A stretch of DNA of 38,630 nt. Source: an uncultured Collinsella sp. GTDB taxonomy: Bacteria; Actinomycetota; Coriobacteriia; Coriobacteriales; Coriobacteriaceae. This document shows positions 1 through 9,310 of the stretch, piece by piece. Position numbers and translations under genes: made by a program. The notes beneath the pieces were generated by a model. It ran no database searches, was not told the origin of the DNA, and saw only the letters and a list, made by a program, of their open reading frames with translations. Positions within the stretch are counted from its first letter, which is position 1. The number at the start of each line of letters is the position of its first letter. The stretch is from contig CABUUD010000007.1 in assembly GCA_902494585.1 (NCBI GenBank), positions 1 through 38,630 of the forward strand, in the 5' to 3' direction.

Positions 1-40
1 AGAAACTAAGTCGGAGTAGCGCTGGAATAGAGCTGGAATA

Positions 41-74
41 GGGGCCGGTGGGGCAAAAATGCCCCGCCGGCCCC
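41..74. terminator. Strong GC hairpin at left edge, terminator-like
   Basis: GGGGCCGG-T-GGGGC and GCCCC-G-CCGGCCCC form a stem of about 14 pairs (one T-G wobble) around an AAAAAT loop. There is no T-run after it, so it is not a textbook intrinsic terminator. A plus-strand reading frame entering from the left edge ends at a TAG at 39-41, directly against the hairpin, so this could be the end of a neighbouring gene outside the window. That frame is only 13 codons long here and cannot be judged. Two direct copies of GCTGGAATAG (21-30, 32-41) precede the stem. Confidence 0.45.
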
Positions 75-105
75 GCGCTTAAACGCGCGGTTGGGCCGCC
101 ACGAA

Positions 106-259
106 CAAAACTATGTCGGTTTACTACGATGAATTCGACATCCCCGACCATGACTGCATTTTTCTAAATATTGCAAGCGCTCTACCTGCGGTTTTGCAAG
201 TGCGCAATTTGCCGTGGTCAAAGGTGGGCGATTCACCGTAGTAAACCGGCATAGTTTTG
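106..259. repeat. 154-bp imperfect nested palindrome
   Basis: The left arm (106-128) and right arm (237-259) are inverted copies matching at 22 of 23 positions; both read through ACTATG-YCGG-TTTACTACG. Pairing continues inward with interruptions, for example GACCATG against CGTGGTC, so the element can fold as one long interrupted hairpin. It contains no coding frame. It lies between the end of the response-regulator gene (minus strand, stop at 320) and whatever gene lies off the left edge. It resembles a small non-autonomous palindromic repeat; a function in transcription termination is also possible. Confidence 0.7.
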
Positions 260-299
260 AAATGGCATTAAAGCGGTAGCAGCCATTTTGCTATGCCGG
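246..299. repeat. Second hairpin sharing an arm with the 106-259 palindrome
   Basis: CCGGCATAG (246-254) also pairs with CTATGCCGG (291-299), with an inner AAATGGC/GCCATTT stem. The right arm of the 106-259 element can therefore choose between two mutually exclusive hairpins. On the minus strand this structure is the first one met by transcripts leaving the response-regulator gene. No T-run follows on either strand. Confidence 0.55.
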
Positions 300-319
300 G
301 GTGGTCGGCCGTTGGGTAA

Positions 320-949
320 TTACCCTCGCAGGTAGGCAATGGCGATCTGTGTGCGGTTGCGTAGGCCCATTTTGGCAAGGATCGAGCTGATGTGGTTGCG
401 CACGGTGCCTTCGCCCATGTAGGCGGTGGCGGCGATCTCCTTGTTGTCGAGGCCGCGGGCGATGAGCTCGGCAACTTCGAACTCGCGGTCGGTTAGGCTG
501 GCGAAGGCCGCGGGTCGGCGGAGTGTGCCCGCCTCAACGCCCGTTCCGTCAAAATCGATGTCCTCGATCGCCTTGCCCTCGAGTACGCGTTTGCCGTCCA
601 TGACTTGCGTCAATGCCGGAGGAATGGCGGCGACATCGGTCTTGATCAGGTAGCCGCGGGCACCCAGTTTGAGCGCCGACACAATGTACTCGTCATCCGA
701 GAATGTCGTCAGAAACACCACGCGCGCCGAAGGGTCGCGCTCAAGGATCTCGCGTGCCGCCGAAAGTCCGTCACGCCCCGGCATCTGAATGTCGAGCAGT
801 GCGATATCGGGCGCGTGTTCGGCATAGAGCGAAACCGCATCGTTGCCGTTGGCACCGGTGCCCACCACTTCGATCTGCGGCTGGGCGCCCAGGATAATCT
901 TGAGCGAATCGACCACCAAGCGGTCGTCGTCGACAACGATGAGCCTCAT
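320..949 (-). CDS. NarL/FixJ-type response regulator
   Basis: A two-component response regulator of 209 residues. The receiver domain (about 1-120) has the acidic cluster D7-D9, phosphoacceptor D53 in LLDIQMPG, the T81/T82 switch position and K103. A LuxR-type helix-turn-helix follows at about 148-205 (LTDREFEVAELIARG, then GTVRNHISSILAKM). When phosphorylated by the kinase encoded just upstream it should bind DNA. Its ATG overlaps the kinase stop codon by 4 nt (ATGA), so the two are translationally coupled. The adjacent divergent ABC exporter (2303-5630) is the natural candidate target, but this is only inferred from position. Confidence 0.93.
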   Translation of the reverse strand: MRLIVVDDDRLVVDSLKIILGAQPQIEVVGTGANGNDAVSLYAEHAPDIALLDIQMPGRDGLSAAREILERDPSARVVFLTTFSDDEYIVSALKLGARGYLIKTDVAAIPPALTQVMDGKRVLEGKAIEDIDFDGTGVEAGTLRRPAAFASLTDREFEVAELIARGLDNKEIAATAYMGEGTVRNHISSILAKMGLRNRTQIAIAYLRG

Positions 950-2091
950 CGGTCCTCATCTCCTTGCTGTTTGGGAACGGTGGCAAACACGCGCCAGCCG
1001 CCGGCGCTGGCACGCGGGCCGGCGGTGAAGGTGCCGCCAAGCGCCTCGATGCGCTCGCGCATGGAGGCGAGCCCCATGCCCTCCGCGGCGCCGCGGCTGC
1101 TTGCTTGGACCCCGCCCGCGCCATCGTCGGTAACGATGAGCTGGTAAAACGACGGATGCTCCATGCATCGTACGGTGACGGTCTGGGCGCAAGCGTGGCG
1201 CATGGTGTTGGAGAGCGCCTCGCGCAGGACCGCCGCAAAGCAGTTGGCGACGTTTGCGGGCGCATGTTCGGCCAAAACTTCAAGCTCAATCTGCGGGCCG
1301 CCGTCCGAGCGCGCGCCTTCAACAATACGTTCGAGCTGCACGGAAAGGTCGACGGCGTTGTCGTTGAGCGCGTGGACGCTGGCGCGCACAAGCTGGAGCG
1401 CCTCGTCAACCGTGCGTTTGACGTCGGCGAAATCGGCGGCGACGCCGGGCTCGTCGGCATGGACTACGCGCAAGGCTTCGGCTTGCAGTGAGGCGCGCGT
1501 GAGCTGGTGGCCCACGTTATCGTGGATCTCGCGCGCGATGCGGGCGCGTTCGGCGAGCGTCGCGAGCTCGACTTCGTAGTCCTGGCGGTCGGCAAGATCG
1601 CGGTTGCGCGCCTCGAGCGCGAGGGCTCGTTCCTGCAGTTCGTCGCGGGTGCGGCGCATGCGCTGCTGCTCGCACTCCAGCTGGGCGGTACGTAGCGATA
1701 GCAAGATGGCGGCAACTGAAAGGACGGCGGTCAGCAGGAGCGTTCGGGCGGTGAGCTCGTCGGCGCGAAGGTCCGCGACGAGCGCAAAGGTAAAGACGGA
1801 GCCAATGCTCAGTGCGATCCAGGCACGCTCACGGTGCACGCGTCGTGCGATGTCATAGAGGGCGAGAGGTGCAAACGGCACAAACGGCGGCACGAAGACA
1901 GCCGCGATGATGTAAGCGTAGCTCGCGGCCTCGCTTGTGCGCCGGGCGCGTTCTTCCTGTGCGACCTCGGCCAGCGAGGTGGCAATAACACCAAGGCAAA
2001 ACGCCGCGACCAGGCGAGCGTCCACAGCAAGGCCCATAGCGGCCGCAATGCAGCACGCCAACACAATCGATTTGTCGAAAAGCCTGTTCAT
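946..2091 (-). CDS. Sensor histidine kinase (HisKA_3 type)
   Basis: Membrane sensor kinase of 381 residues, partner of the downstream response regulator. The N-terminal third is hydrophobic, with about four membrane segments and little extracytoplasmic sequence, as in intramembrane-sensing kinases. A coiled linker (about 130-180) leads to the HisKA_3 dimerisation helix with the phospho-histidine in AREIHDNVGHQL, then an HATPase_c domain with REALSNTMRHA (N box), DDGAGG and GMGLASMRERI (G boxes). The frame stays open upstream to 2283, but that extension is arginine- and proline-rich and non-hydrophobic. I chose the ATG at 2091 because the membrane helix begins there and a TACAAT box lies six bases upstream. 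Confidence 0.9.
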   Translation of the reverse strand: MNRLFDKSIVLACCIAAAMGLAVDARLVAAFCLGVIATSLAEVAQEERARRTSEAASYAYIIAAVFVPPFVPFAPLALYDIARRVHRERAWIALSIGSVFTFALVADLRADELTARTLLLTAVLSVAAILLSLRTAQLECEQQRMRRTRDELQERALALEARNRDLADRQDYEVELATLAERARIAREIHDNVGHQLTRASLQAEALRVVHADEPGVAADFADVKRTVDEALQLVRASVHALNDNAVDLSVQLERIVEGARSDGGPQIELEVLAEHAPANVANCFAAVLREALSNTMRHACAQTVTVRCMEHPSFYQLIVTDDGAGGVQASSRGAAEGMGLASMRERIEALGGTFTAGPRASAGGWRVFATVPKQQGDEDR

Positions 2092-2097
2092 ACGGGT

Positions 2098-2103
2098 ATT
2101 GTA
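2098..2103 (-). promoter_or_regulatory. -10 box (TACAAT) of the kinase operon, possible leaderless start
   Basis: On the minus strand TACAAT is followed by six bases and then the ATG at 2091. If this is the -10 element, transcription would start at or within a base or two of the start codon, giving a leaderless mRNA. No convincing -35 or Shine-Dalgarno sequence is visible. Leaderless transcripts are common in actinobacteria. Confidence 0.45.
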
Positions 2104-2288
2104 CGCGATGCTGCGCGCGGGGGAGGCGCCGCCCGGGGCAACCGTGACATTCCTCCCGCGCGGCAAAGCGGCGTCGATCGCTCGCGCGAGCGGGGGTTTC
2201 GCCTCCGCCCCCTCGCACTCGTGACAAAGCTCACTGGCGCGCGCCGGCGGCTCCTGCGATGATGCAATCGTACCGGGCCGCAATCAAC

Positions 2289-2294
2289 AGGAGG
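2289..2294 (+). promoter_or_regulatory. Shine-Dalgarno AGGAGG of the first ABC operon
   Basis: AGGAGG with an 8-nt spacer fixes the ATG at 2303. The 211-bp divergent region 2092-2302 is otherwise very GC-rich and shows no clear plus-strand promoter. Confidence 0.7.
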
Positions 2295-2302
2295 GCCGCC
2301 TC

Positions 2303-3241
2303 ATGACAGACATCGTCCACGTCGAAAACCTCGTCAAGCGCTACGACGACCTTATTGCGCTCGACCACTTTAACCTGAGCATCGCCCCCGGCGAGATCTT
2401 TGGCCTGCTGGGCCCCAACGGCTCGGGCAAGACCACATCCATCAACTGCATTCTGCAGCTGCTCGCCTACGACAAAGGCACCATCGAGCTGTTCGGCGAA
2501 CCCATGACACCCACCCGCTACGACCTCAAGCGCCGCATCGGCGTGGTGCCACAGCAAGTGGCGGTATTCGACGAGCTCACGGTGCGCGAGAACATCGACT
2601 ATTTCTGCAGCCTTTACGTCAACGACCGCAAGCGCCGTCGCGCGCTGGTCGATGAAGCCATCGACTTTGTCGGGCTGGGCGACTTTACCAAGTTCCGCCC
2701 CGGCAAGCTCTCGGGCGGCCTGGCGCGCCGCCTTAACATCGCCTGCGGTATCGCGCACAAGCCCGAGCTCATCTTCTTCGACGAGCCCACGGTGGCGGTC
2801 GACCCGCAGAGCCGCAACGCCATCCTGGAGGGCATCTGCCGCCTGCGCGACGAGGGCGCCACGGTGGTGTATACCAGCCATTACATGGAGGAAGTCGAGC
2901 AGATCTGCAGCCGCATCATGATCATGGACGGCGGCCGCGTGCTGGCACAGGGCACCAATGACGAGCTCAAGCGCATGATTCAGATGGGCGAACGCGTGAC
3001 CGTCGAGGTCGGCGCCGTCGAGCCCGCCACGGTCGAGCGGCTGCGCGCCCTCGAGCACGTGCTTGCAGTCGAGCTGTCCGGCGGCGAGCTCGTCTGCACT
3101 TGCGAGGCGAGTCCGCACAACCTGGTCGACATCCTCGACACGCTGCGCGCCGCCGACGTGGCACTCGGCCGCGTGTGGAGCGAGCCGCCGACCCTCAACG
3201 ACGTGTTCCTCGAGATCACCGGCCGCGAGCTGCGCGACTAG
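2303..3241 (+). CDS. ABC exporter ATP-binding protein (DrrA/CcmA-like)
   Basis: ATPase of 312 residues that powers an ABC-2 type exporter. Visible motifs: Walker A GPNGSGKT (37-44), signature LSGGLARRL (136-144), Walker B LIFFDE (156-161) and the H-loop histidine in TSHYMEE (193). About 90 residues follow the nucleotide-binding domain, as in the drug and polyketide exporter ATPases of the DrrA group. The two next genes encode its membrane partners, the first starting 9 nt downstream. The substrate cannot be read from sequence; lipid, peptide and antibiotic export all fit. Divergent transcription from a two-component system suggests induction by an envelope signal. Confidence 0.93.
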   Translation: MTDIVHVENLVKRYDDLIALDHFNLSIAPGEIFGLLGPNGSGKTTSINCILQLLAYDKGTIELFGEPMTPTRYDLKRRIGVVPQQVAVFDELTVRENIDYFCSLYVNDRKRRRALVDEAIDFVGLGDFTKFRPGKLSGGLARRLNIACGIAHKPELIFFDEPTVAVDPQSRNAILEGICRLRDEGATVVYTSHYMEEVEQICSRIMIMDGGRVLAQGTNDELKRMIQMGERVTVEVGAVEPATVERLRALEHVLAVELSGGELVCTCEASPHNLVDILDTLRAADVALGRVWSEPPTLNDVFLEITGRELRD

Positions 3242-3250
3242 GGGGCGGTC

Positions 3251-4438
3251 ATGTTCAACACCATCATCACCACGGTCAAGACACTGCTGCGCCGGCCGAG
3301 CACGTGGGTTTGGGGCGCTCTCTTTCCCATCGCGCTTTCCACGATGTTTATGTTTATGTTTGCGAACCTGAGCTCTGACGGCACGGTCGACCCGGTGCCG
3401 GTTGCCGTCGTGGCGGATGAGGCTTGGGACGCCTCGACCTTTAAGGACGTGGCGACGTCGCTTGCCAAGGAAGGCGACGACCAACTGCTCGAGATCCACG
3501 AGTGCGACGACGCAGCCGACGCGAACCGTGCGCTCAAGGCCGGCGAAGTCGCGGGCATCTACACGGTCGATGCCGCGGGCACGCCCAGGCTCACGCTGCT
3601 ATCGAGTTATGACGGCTCGCGTGCGTCGTCGGTGCTCACCGATCGCAGCATCCTGGAGACGGTGGCAAGCTCGTATACGCAAAATGCCGAGCTCATGTCC
3701 CAGATTGCCCAAGACAACCCGGCGGCGCTCGCCGACCCGGAGGCGGTTGCGCGCGCCCTATCGCTCGAGGGTGGCACCCACCGCGTAAGCCTGACACGCA
3801 TCACGCCCGATGGCACGGTCATCTACTATTACGCGCTTTTTGGCCTGGTCGCGATGATGTCTGCCGAGTTTGCCGCCTTGAGTGTCGTCGATTTGCAACC
3901 CAATCTGTCGGGCCTTGGCGCGCGTCGCTGCGTGGGCGGCCTTTCCAAAACGGCGTCGCTGGCCGGCATCTTTGTGGGCTCGTGGCTGGTCTCCTTTGCC
4001 TCGATGACGATCGCGATCGGCTACGTGCGCCTGGTGGTCGGCGTCGACTTTGGCGGGCGTGAGGGGCTGTGTCTGGTGGGCGGTGCCGCTTCCGCGCTTG
4101 CCGCCACGGGCCTGGGGCTCTTTGTGGGCACGCTTCCCGTTAAGGGCGGCAAGGCGTCCAAGTCGGGCATCCTCACGGGCTTTGCCACCACGTGCGCCTT
4201 GTTCGCCGGCCTCTACGGCGAGCCGGCGATGGCACTTGCCGACGACGTTGCCCGCGCCTGCCCGGCCGAGTGCTGGCTCAACCCCGTCAAGCTCATCTGC
4301 GACATGTTCAACCGCCTGTATTTCTTTGAGGACCTGGGCCCCTTTGCCGTTCGCGCCGGCGCACTGGTCCTGATGGCGCTGCTGTTCGTTGCCGCCGCCA
4401 CGCTGATCTTTGGAAGGAGCCGCTATGAGCACCTTTAA
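3251..4438 (+). CDS. ABC-2 family permease, first subunit
   Basis: Membrane protein of 395 residues with one N-terminal helix (about 20-42), a large extracytoplasmic segment to about residue 190, then a hydrophobic C-terminal half with five or so helices ending just before the last arginine-rich residues. This is the ABC2_membrane_3 layout. It starts 9 nt after the ATPase gene, and its last 14 nt overlap the start of the next permease. The two permeases are of similar length and plan and probably form a heterodimer with the ATPase. Confidence 0.88.
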   Translation: MFNTIITTVKTLLRRPSTWVWGALFPIALSTMFMFMFANLSSDGTVDPVPVAVVADEAWDASTFKDVATSLAKEGDDQLLEIHECDDAADANRALKAGEVAGIYTVDAAGTPRLTLLSSYDGSRASSVLTDRSILETVASSYTQNAELMSQIAQDNPAALADPEAVARALSLEGGTHRVSLTRITPDGTVIYYYALFGLVAMMSAEFAALSVVDLQPNLSGLGARRCVGGLSKTASLAGIFVGSWLVSFASMTIAIGYVRLVVGVDFGGREGLCLVGGAASALAATGLGLFVGTLPVKGGKASKSGILTGFATTCALFAGLYGEPAMALADDVARACPAECWLNPVKLICDMFNRLYFFEDLGPFAVRAGALVLMALLFVAAATLIFGRSRYEHL

Positions 4439-5630
4439 GACTGCGCTTCGCATGGCGCTCGCACACCCGCTCTATCTGCTCATCTACACGGTGTTCATCT
4501 CGCTCATGGGTGTGTTTATCGCGGCATCGGTGAGCTGGAACTCGTCGCAGCTCACCGAATATAAGCCCTACGATGCCAACGTGATCGTGGTCGACCGCGA
4601 CGACAGTGACCTTTCGCGTGCGCTTACCAAGCATCTGGGTTCGCGCTTTGAGCTGGTCACGGGCGTCGGCGACGACACCTACGACCTTGCGGACGCGCTT
4701 TCCAAGAGCAACAGCGCCAAGGGCAGTGCCGACTGCGTGTTCTTTATCCCGGAGGGGTTTGAGGGCGACCTCGTTGCAGCTGCCCGCGCGGGGGAGTCCC
4801 TGCCCAAGCTCGATGTGACCTACGGTGCCGGCACCATGGCGGCGGCGCTTTCGTCTGCCGAGGCCTCGCGCTGGATCTCGCTCGCGGGCGCTGCGGCCGC
4901 ACTTGAGCCCGCCGCCTCTAACGGTGACGTTGCCAAGGCCGCCGAGCATGCGGCCACCGAGCGTGCCGAGGTCGAGATCGAGCAGGTCAAGGTCGACTCG
5001 ACTGCTGCCGCCACACTCGAGTCGTATTTCAACTTTGGTGCGTACGCGATTATCTCGTCGGTCATCGTGTCGGTGGGGCTGGTGTTCTCGGGCATGAACG
5101 AGCCCGAGCGCGTGCGTCGTATGGATGCCGGCCCAATCTCCGAGCGCCAACGTTCGCTTGCCGTGTTTGCCGCCGCCGCCGTGCTCACCGTCTGCATCTG
5201 GTTTGTGTCGAGCATGATGGGCGTCGCGGGCTTTGCCGGCGCGGTCGCCGAGGTCGGCGTGGGCCGTGTGTGCCTGGCACTGGCGGCGACGTTTGCCCTG
5301 GCGTGCACGCCGCTGGCCGTTGGCTTTGCCCTTTCGAGCCTGGGTGCGCGCGAGGAGCTGCTCAACGGCGTGGGCAACCTGCTTGGCATGCTCATGACGT
5401 TTTTGGGTGGCGCCTGGATGCCGCTGTCGCTCATGGGCTCGGCCGTGCAGACCGTGGCGCATTTTGTGCCGACGTTTTGGGTGAACGACGCGATCGGCAA
5501 GGCGCTCGCCGCGGACCTGACGTCCGCCGTGCTGGGCGACATTGCCTGCGACCTGGGCGTCACGGCACTCTTTGCCGTGGCCATTGCCGTCGCAGGCCTG
5601 GCTCTCGCACGCGCCAAATCCCGCGCCTAG
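4425..5630 (+). CDS. ABC-2 family permease, second subunit
   Basis: Membrane protein of 401 residues with the same plan as its upstream partner: one N-terminal helix (about 14-36), an extracytoplasmic domain, then five or six C-terminal helices. I took the ATG at 4425 because GGAAGGAG (4412-4419) lies 5 nt upstream; a TTG at 4410 overlaps that ribosome-binding site and is unlikely. The gene overlaps the previous one by 14 nt. It closes the exporter operon; a short palindromic repeat begins 7 nt after its stop codon. Confidence 0.88.
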   Translation: MSTFKTALRMALAHPLYLLIYTVFISLMGVFIAASVSWNSSQLTEYKPYDANVIVVDRDDSDLSRALTKHLGSRFELVTGVGDDTYDLADALSKSNSAKGSADCVFFIPEGFEGDLVAAARAGESLPKLDVTYGAGTMAAALSSAEASRWISLAGAAAALEPAASNGDVAKAAEHAATERAEVEIEQVKVDSTAAATLESYFNFGAYAIISSVIVSVGLVFSGMNEPERVRRMDAGPISERQRSLAVFAAAAVLTVCIWFVSSMMGVAGFAGAVAEVGVGRVCLALAATFALACTPLAVGFALSSLGAREELLNGVGNLLGMLMTFLGGAWMPLSLMGSAVQTVAHFVPTFWVNDAIGKALAADLTSAVLGDIACDLGVTALFAVAIAVAGLALARAKSRA

Positions 5631-5636
5631 CCACCT

Positions 5637-5663
5637 AGTCATTTAAGAGCGTCCCCAATGACC
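5637..5663. repeat. 27-bp palindromic repeat, copy 1
   Basis: Begins AGTCATT and ends AATGACC, with GTCCCC in the middle. It matches the 27-bp copy at 17716-17742 at 24 of 27 positions, and shares AGTC and GGGGAC blocks with the longer repeat at 9145-9226. It sits 7 nt after the permease stop codon. Confidence 0.7.
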
Positions 5664-5711
5664 AGTCTGAAATAAATTCCAAGCTTCGCTCCAAAATAGT
5701 TCGCCAAGGTT

Positions 5712-5739
5712 TACTATTATCTCATAAAGTAGTACGAGG
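5712..5739 (+). promoter_or_regulatory. Candidate promoter/operator and RBS of the second ABC operon
   Basis: The AT-rich stretch contains a -10-like TACTAT (5712-5717) and a short inverted repeat TACTA (5712-5716) / TAGTA (5730-5734), followed by ACGAGG (5734-5739), which is spaced 6 nt from the ATG at 5746. No good -35 is visible. The inverted repeat could be a repressor site but is only 5 bp per arm. Confidence 0.3.
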
Positions 5740-5745
5740 CTAACA

Positions 5746-6471
<726 letters not shown>

Positions 6472-6479
6472 GCGGCGCC

Positions 6480-9146
6480 ATGACACCTCTCGCAAAACGT
6501 CTCCCGCGCGAGCTGCGCCGCAATGTCGGCAAGTACCTGGGCATCTTTTTGCTTATGTGCGGAAGCATCGCCCTTACCTCGGGCTTTTTGCTCGCGGCGC
6601 ATTCCATCGGTTGCCTTATCGACGACATGCGCGATGCGTACACGATTGAGGACGGTCGCGTGACCACCTCCTTCGAGGCCACCAAAGATCAGCTCAAGGC
6701 GGCCGAGGATGCAGCCGGCGACGTCGGCGGCGTTACGCTCTACAAGAATTTCTCCATCGACGCCATCATCAAAAAGACCGCCGGCGACGACGGCACCAAG
6801 CGTACGCTGCGCACCTATGCGCACCGTACCAAGGTCGATATCGCGTCCTTCTGTGAGGGCAAGGAGCCCAAGACGGACGATGAGGTGGCCATCGACCGTG
6901 TCTTTGCCACCAATAACAACCTGTCCGTGGGCGATAAAGTCGAGCTCGAGGGTCGCACCTACACCATCTGCGGCATCATGACCCAGCCCGATAGCCAAGC
7001 GCTGTTCCTCAACAATTCGGACTTTACGGTGAACACCATCACCTATGGCGTGGCCGAGGTCACCGACGCCGGCTTTGCCGCGCTCGAGGACGCCGGCGGT
7101 GCACCTGTCTACACGTACTCCTTTACCTTTACCGATCGCGACCTCCCCACCGCGGACCGCACCGATGCCGAGCAGGATATGGTGGAAGCGCTCACCGATG
7201 CCGATGCGCGCGTGGATGACCTCATCGATGCCGATTCCAACCAGGGCATTGGCTATGCGCGCGACGACGTGGACGGCGACTCCATGATGTGGATGACGTT
7301 GCTCGACATCATCATCGTGATCATGGCGTTTGTCTTTGTGGTCCTTACCGATGCCACCATCGAGGAGGAAAGCGCCATCATCGGCACGCTGCTCGCCAGC
7401 GGCTATCGTCGTCGCGAGATCGTGCTGCACTACCTGGCACTTCCCGCCATCGTGGGCGTGCTCGCGGCACTTTTGGGCACCGCGCTCGGCGTTGCGTTCT
7501 TTACCGAGCCCATGCGCGGTCTCTACTACGGTTCGTATAGCCTGCCGCCCTTCCAGGTGTACTGGAGCTGGGAGATCTTTGTGAAGTGCGCCGTGGTTCC
7601 CGCCGCCGCGCTCATCCTCATCACGCTGGTGGGTCTGCTTCGCAAAATGGGCAAGACGCCGTTGCAGTTCCTTCGTCACGAGGCGAGCGGCAAATCGGGC
7701 ACCAAGCGCGGCCTGCAGCTGCCGGAGCGCATGGGCTTTGTCTCGCGCTTCCGCCTGCGTATCTTCCTGCGCAACCTGGGCAACTTCGCCACGCTCTTCG
7801 TGGGCATTGCGTTCGCCTCGCTGCTGCTGCTCTTTGGCCTGGCGATTCTGCCCACGATGACGCACTACGCCGACAACCTCGAGACAAGCCTGGTCGCCGA
7901 GCACCAATACACGCTCAAGGCTCCGCTGGAGCTCGAGGGCACCGCCGAGGAGCGCGAGCAGTGGTCGGCACTCGAGCGCCTGCAGTCGGTTGACGGCGCG
8001 CTGCTTTCCGCCGCCCAGGATGCCGATGGCGAGCTCGACGACGCGGCCGATGCTGCGCAGGCGGCAGCCGATGCCGCGACCAGCGCTCCGTCTGCCGAGA
8101 GCCTGGCCGCAGCGCAGGATGCGCTTGCCAAGGTCCAGGACAAGAGGGATGCGCTCTACGCGCGCCTTGACGATCTTGCCGATGCCCTCGGCTGCAACCG
8201 CGATGAGGCTATCGACCTGATTGACAAGGCCTCTAAGATCGACACTGACAACGACGATATCCACCCGGTCAATACGACCGATAACGACGCGGGTGCAATC
8301 GCGCAGGCCGAGAAATACGCCGTTTACCAGCTGCAATACGACCGCGGCGATGGAAATGGCGAGGAGACGATTTCCGTCTACGGCATTTCAACCGATTCGC
8401 GCTATTGGAAAGACCTCAACGTCGGCGATGGGCGCGTCGTCTTTGGCGGCGGTCTGCTCGATAAGTTTGGCTGGAGCGAGGGCCAGAAGGTCACGCTCGG
8501 CGACAAGTACGAGGGCGAGCATTATTCCCTTGAGTACGCGGGCAAGGACTGTGTCTGGGGCTCCAAGTCGGACATGAATATCTATATGAGTATCGACGAC
8601 TTTAACGAGCTGTTCGACAACGATGCCGCTTACTTTAACGGCTATGTGAGCGACGAGAAGCTCGACCTCGATGCTCGTTACTTTGCCGGCGACACCACGC
8701 CCGACGACATGCGCGCCGTTGGCGACCAGTTCATCGGCATGATGAGCAAAATGATCGGCATGATGGTTGGGCTCGCGGTGTTCATCTTCCTGCTGTTTAT
8801 GTACCTGCTGACCAAGGCAGTGATCGACCACAGCGCCCGTTCGATCAGCTACATGAAAGTCTTTGGCTATCGCGATAGCGAGATCTCGCATCTGTACATC
8901 CGCTCGATCACGCTGTGCGTGGTGGCGTCACTCGTGCTGAGCCTGCCGGCCATTATTGGCTCGCTCACGGCCATCTTCCGCTCGATGCTGCTCGCCTACA
9001 ACGGCAATATCGAGATCTACGTGCCCGCTTGGTCTATGGTGGCGTGCGCAGGAATCGGCTTTGCAACCTACCTGGTCGTGGCGCTGCTGCACACGCGCTC
9101 CATCAAGCGCGTCAGCCTGGCCGAGGCCCTTAAAGTCCAAGAGTAG
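6480..9146 (+). CDS. FtsX/MacB-like ABC permease with coiled-coil insert
   Basis: Large permease of 888 residues. One N-terminal helix (about 19-41) is followed by an extracytoplasmic domain, three helices (about 265-390), a fifth helix after FRLRIFLRNLGN, a second long extracytoplasmic domain, and three C-terminal helices. This is the duplicated FtsX plan with about eight segments. The second external domain has an alanine-rich heptad region (about 500-570) predicted as a coiled coil, which could reach into the cell wall. It partners the ATPase at 5746. The ATG at 6480 was preferred over a TTG at 6465 that overlaps the previous gene. Family members export lipoproteins, peptides or toxins; the substrate here is unknown. 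Confidence 0.9.
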   Translation: MTPLAKRLPRELRRNVGKYLGIFLLMCGSIALTSGFLLAAHSIGCLIDDMRDAYTIEDGRVTTSFEATKDQLKAAEDAAGDVGGVTLYKNFSIDAIIKKTAGDDGTKRTLRTYAHRTKVDIASFCEGKEPKTDDEVAIDRVFATNNNLSVGDKVELEGRTYTICGIMTQPDSQALFLNNSDFTVNTITYGVAEVTDAGFAALEDAGGAPVYTYSFTFTDRDLPTADRTDAEQDMVEALTDADARVDDLIDADSNQGIGYARDDVDGDSMMWMTLLDIIIVIMAFVFVVLTDATIEEESAIIGTLLASGYRRREIVLHYLALPAIVGVLAALLGTALGVAFFTEPMRGLYYGSYSLPPFQVYWSWEIFVKCAVVPAAALILITLVGLLRKMGKTPLQFLRHEASGKSGTKRGLQLPERMGFVSRFRLRIFLRNLGNFATLFVGIAFASLLLLFGLAILPTMTHYADNLETSLVAEHQYTLKAPLELEGTAEEREQWSALERLQSVDGALLSAAQDADGELDDAADAAQAAADAATSAPSAESLAAAQDALAKVQDKRDALYARLDDLADALGCNRDEAIDLIDKASKIDTDNDDIHPVNTTDNDAGAIAQAEKYAVYQLQYDRGDGNGEETISVYGISTDSRYWKDLNVGDGRVVFGGGLLDKFGWSEGQKVTLGDKYEGEHYSLEYAGKDCVWGSKSDMNIYMSIDDFNELFDNDAAYFNGYVSDEKLDLDARYFAGDTTPDDMRAVGDQFIGMMSKMIGMMVGLAVFIFLLFMYLLTKAVIDHSARSISYMKVFGYRDSEISHLYIRSITLCVVASLVLSLPAIIGSLTAIFRSMLLAYNGNIEIYVPAWSMVACAGIGFATYLVVALLHTRSIKRVSLAEALKVQE

Positions 9147-9226
9147 TCATCGGGGACGTTCCTAAAAGACTAGTCGCTGGGGACATTCTTTCGCCGCCCG
9201 GCAGGAAAGGGACGTCCCCAACGACT
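9145..9226. repeat. Palindromic repeat cluster overlapping a stop codon
   Basis: A first unit (9145-9171) runs from AGTCATCGGGGACGTTC to GACT and starts inside the TAG stop of the permease. A second, longer unit has inverted arms AGTCGCTGGGGAC (9172-9184) and GTCCCCAACGACT (9214-9226), matching 12 of 13. Both share AGTC and GGGGAC blocks with the repeats at 5637 and 17716. Confidence 0.7.
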
Positions 9227-9237
9227 CGGTTTCGCGC

Positions 9238-9302
9238 TTGACTTTGACCCTACTTCAACGGGTACCATCCTCTATGTCTGTAACGCCATATAGACCGAGG
9301 GG
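9238..9302 (+). promoter_or_regulatory. Candidate promoter and RBS of the DUF362 gene
   Basis: TTGACT (9238-9243) and TACCAT (9263-9268) form a promoter with a rather long 19-nt spacer. GAGGGG (9297-9302) is a ribosome-binding site 8 nt before the ATG at 9311. Confidence 0.45.
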
Positions 9303-9310
9303 ATATAACT

